Assembly: GCA_018895675.1 (NCBI GenBank) | Contig: JAHIOG010000028.1 | Coordinates: 1 to 7,144, forward strand | From: a bacterium | GTDB lineage: Bacteria > Fidelibacterota > UBA2242 | Direction of reading: 5' to 3' | Length of the DNA: 7,144 nucleotides | Shown here: positions 5,502 through 7,144 of the stretch, piece after piece | Layout: each line of letters starts with the position of its first letter | How positions within the stretch are numbered: position 1 is the first letter of the stretch | Notes under the pieces: generated by a model | Databases searched by the model: none | Seen by the model: the letters and a program-made list of their open reading frames with translations, nothing else | What the model was told of the DNA's origin: nothing | Made by a program: the position numbers and the translations under genes

Positions 5502-6590
5502 CTATTTAACAACAGTCGTTCCTGCTTCACCCTTAATTGTTTGTTTATATTTCGTTGTAAGCGAGATATAGGCCCTCTCACCGCCGTTTTCCATAAAATT
5601 AATAATGGCTTTGATTTTGGGTCCCATACTGCCGGGCGGGAAATGACCTTCTTTATAGTATCTTTTTAATTCTGCAACAGTAGCCGATCTCAGATCTTTT
5701 TCATCGGGCATTTGATAATTCAACTTTGCGCCGTCTTCTGCCGTGAAAATCGTTAATATTACATCAATATCCTCGCCGCATTGTTTATATCTCTGTCTTA
5801 ATAATGTTCCAATAAGCGCCGCTGCAAGGTCTTTATCAATGACAGCCTCAACACCTGTAAATATTTTCGGATTCTTATTGCTTTGATAATCAATGTCATA
5901 ATTACACTTATAAACACCTTCCATATTTGCTTCAACTTCTACTACGGGAATGCCGCCACCGCCAACAGTGATGGGAATAATTCCTTTTTCCAACGCCGAT
6001 TGAACCAGATCAATTTCAACGACATCTATAGGTTGAGGAGAAGGCACAACTCTCCGCCATATCTCATTTCCGTGCAAATCTTTTTTATAAAGTTTCACAA
6101 TCCAGCCGGCTTTTTCTTTTCGCTCGAATGCCTCTTCTTTCGTAAATGCAGGTCCGATGAACTTGGACGGGTCTTTAAAATTGGGGTCGTTTCGATCAAC
6201 TACTACCTGTGTTACAATAGTATCAACGCCCCTCATGATATTCTTCGCTCTCAGCTCATTATTCAAAAGTTGTCCAATCATGTAGCCTATCGCGCCCTGG
6301 CTATCAGCCCCACATATATCTAAAGGTAGCGGTGGTAATATATCCAAAGAGTGTTCGGCTCTTAATAAAATATTTCCCACCTGCGGGCCATTACCATGTA
6401 TAATTATAAATGAATCTTCCGGAAACTCCTCGATAATATTGGCTATCTCTTTACATGTATTCGCTGTCCTTTGCCATTGCATCGGTATATCGGCGCTTAT
6501 AGAGTTTCCATCTTTATCTTTGATGTCAACCGGGGATATTTCATTCCCGCCTAATGCAAATATTCTTATTCTCTTACTACATCTTTTCAT
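5502..6590 (-). CDS. arcC: Carbamate kinase
   Basis: Transfers phosphate from carbamoyl phosphate to ADP, giving ATP, CO2 and ammonia; it is the energy-yielding step of arginine, agmatine and purine-ureide catabolism. The 362-residue sequence carries the family motifs in order: FALGGNE (11-17), HGNGPQVGN (65-73), ADSQGAIGY (95-103), KFIGPAF (143-149), RRVVPSPQPIDVVE (179-192), ITVGGGGIPVVE (207-218), GVEAVIDKDLAAALI (246-260) and HFPPGSMGPKI (316-326). It is longer than typical members (about 297-315). The excess lies mainly at about 219-245, between the GGGG loop and the GVEAVIDKD motif, where family members have a short link. The adjacent carbamoyltransferase supports a catabolic role, as with yqeA and ygeW in E. 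coli; it could equally be called yqeA-like. The ATG has AAGGA six bases upstream. Confidence 0.95.
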   Translation of the reverse strand: MKRCSKRIRIFALGGNEISPVDIKDKDGNSISADIPMQWQRTANTCKEIANIIEEFPEDSFIIIHGNGPQVGNILLRAEHSLDILPPLPLDICGADSQGAIGYMIGQLLNNELRAKNIMRGVDTIVTQVVVDRNDPNFKDPSKFIGPAFTKEEAFERKEKAGWIVKLYKKDLHGNEIWRRVVPSPQPIDVVEIDLVQSALEKGIIPITVGGGGIPVVEVEANMEGVYKCNYDIDYQSNKNPKIFTGVEAVIDKDLAAALIGTLLRQRYKQCGEDIDVILTIFTAEDGAKLNYQMPDEKDLRSATVAELKRYYKEGHFPPGSMGPKIKAIINFMENGGERAYISLTTKYKQTIKGEAGTTVVK

Positions 6591-6597
6591 ATAAAAT

Positions 6598-6602
6598 CCT
6601 TT
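6598..6602 (-). promoter_or_regulatory. Ribosome binding site of carbamate kinase
   Basis: AAGGA on the minus strand ends eight bases before the first base of the ATG codon at 6590-6588, allowing a normal spacing, and supports this start. Confidence 0.65.
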
Positions 6603-6663
6603 CGAATAAAGTTTTAATTTTTCAAATTGAACTGTAAATTAAATATATATTGGTAAACAATGA

Positions 6664-6679
6664 ACATATTATGTGTCAA
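6664..6679 (-). promoter_or_regulatory. Candidate promoter -35 and overlapping palindrome upstream of carbamate kinase
   Basis: The spacer at 6591-6701 is very AT-rich. On the minus strand a perfect -35 hexamer, TTGACA (complement of 6674-6679), is followed by no good -10 at 16-18 bases; TTACCA is what sits at 17. The 11-base palindrome ACATATTATGT (6664-6674) abuts and overlaps the hexamer by one base and could be an operator. A regulated promoter for the carbamate kinase operon is plausible, since no terminator or close coupling links it to the gene upstream. Confidence 0.3.
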
Positions 6680-6701
6680 GTTTATGATGTTTTTTCTATA
6701 A

Positions 6702-7144
6702 TTAAACGGGGCTCCTGCCAAATTTAATCCGGTACTCATTGAAAATTCTTATGTCATTCTTTGACATATTTTCACGATGATAAGGCCAGTAATCAGGCTG
6801 ATCTTCAGGCATTTTAAAAACATTGCTGTCTTTAACAAGAGCGTCAAATATCCGATCTATATCAGTATTGGAATAAATTGTATCTGAATAATCTAAAGGA
6901 AGAGTTCCTCTCTTATGTCTAAAACATATGTAATCAAAAACTTTGACAATTGCATTACGAAGTATTTCTAAATCAGATATATCTATTTTGTGTTCCGAAA
7001 TAAATTTATCTATACCTCTTTTGCATTGTTCTTTGTTAAGATGTGCAATAACTTTATGGCGTAAAGTTATAATTTTTTCTCTCAAGTTTTTAATTTTGTC
7101 TTCACACTTAATATTTAAACCCTTTGTTTTTTTCTCAAATTCAT
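6702..7144 (-). CDS. HEPN/AbiU2-like protein, C-terminal part (5' end outside window)
   Basis: The reading frame is open from the right edge to the TAA at 6704-6702, giving 146 visible residues. A TTG at 7085 could be read as a start, but the frame continues upstream for 19 more codons with no stop and keeps the same charged helical character, so the gene is most likely cut by the window edge. The segment LREKIITLRHKVIAHLNK contains R-x5-H (visible residues 28-34), the arrangement expected of HEPN-type RNase/AbiU2-like helical domains. It is followed by another helix (SDLEILRNAIVKVFDYICF) and a polar tail with a WPYHRENMS segment. No transmembrane segment is seen. The DNA is more AT-rich than the rest of the window, and the gene has no evident link to the metabolic genes. 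If it is a HEPN protein it may be a toxin or phage-defence component whose partner, if any, lies outside the window. The family call is tentative. Confidence 0.6.
   Translation of the reverse strand, partial: EFEKKTKGLNIKCEDKIKNLREKIITLRHKVIAHLNKEQCKRGIDKFISEHKIDISDLEILRNAIVKVFDYICFRHKRGTLPLDYSDTIYSNTDIDRIFDALVKDSNVFKMPEDQPDYWPYHRENMSKNDIRIFNEYRIKFGRSPV

Noticed and set aside
5883..6323. Plus-strand open frame of 146 codons
   Set aside because: It lies wholly antisense within the carbamate kinase gene, whose motifs are complete; it has no recognisable domain and is a shadow frame.

Overview
The window reads as one minus-strand gene run from an anaerobic bacterium's catabolic locus. Every gene I can support is transcribed right to left, and both ends are cut inside genes. 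GC content, judged by eye, is moderate on the left and clearly lower at the right edge. The species cannot be fixed from the sequence. The gene set resembles the E. coli yge/ygf purine-catabolism region and its relatives in fermentative anaerobes, so Bacillota or another anaerobic lineage is plausible but unproven.

Layout in transcription order: (1) 7144-6702, the C-terminal part of a small AT-rich protein with a HEPN/AbiU2-like Rx5H motif, 5' end outside the window. (2) 6590-5502, carbamate kinase. (3) 5381-4305, a knotted carbamoyltransferase of the YgeW / N-acetylornithine carbamoyltransferase group. (4) 4256-4191 plus a partial third copy, a 33-bp tandem repeat whose units carry minus-strand promoter elements. 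(5) 4169-2811, an AAA_14/DUF4143 ATPase. (6) 2792-1614, a threonine-synthase-family PLP enzyme with an N-terminal zinc ribbon. (7) 1617-1036, a MocA/YgfJ-type molybdenum-cofactor nucleotidyltransferase. (8) 1039-1, the N-terminal 346 residues of a xanthine-dehydrogenase-family molybdopterin-binding subunit. It starts with GTG and is cut by the left edge.

How the genes may work together (inference): a molybdenum hydroxylase, with its cofactor matured by the MocA-like protein, oxidises or reduces a purine or other N-heterocycle. Ring-opening products carrying ureido groups would pass their carbamoyl group to phosphate through the YgeW-like enzyme. Carbamate kinase would then make ATP from carbamoyl phosphate. 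The PLP lyase/synthase-like enzyme sits where ygeX (diaminopropionate ammonia-lyase) lies in E. coli-type clusters and may process the remaining amino acid. The last three genes are coupled by two GTGA stop/start overlaps.

The DUF4143 ATPase does not fit this metabolic theme. It sits in the middle of the set with its own repeat/promoter array and looks like an independently acquired cassette. That ATPase plus repeat array, and the non-YgeX PLP enzyme, are the two most interesting points.
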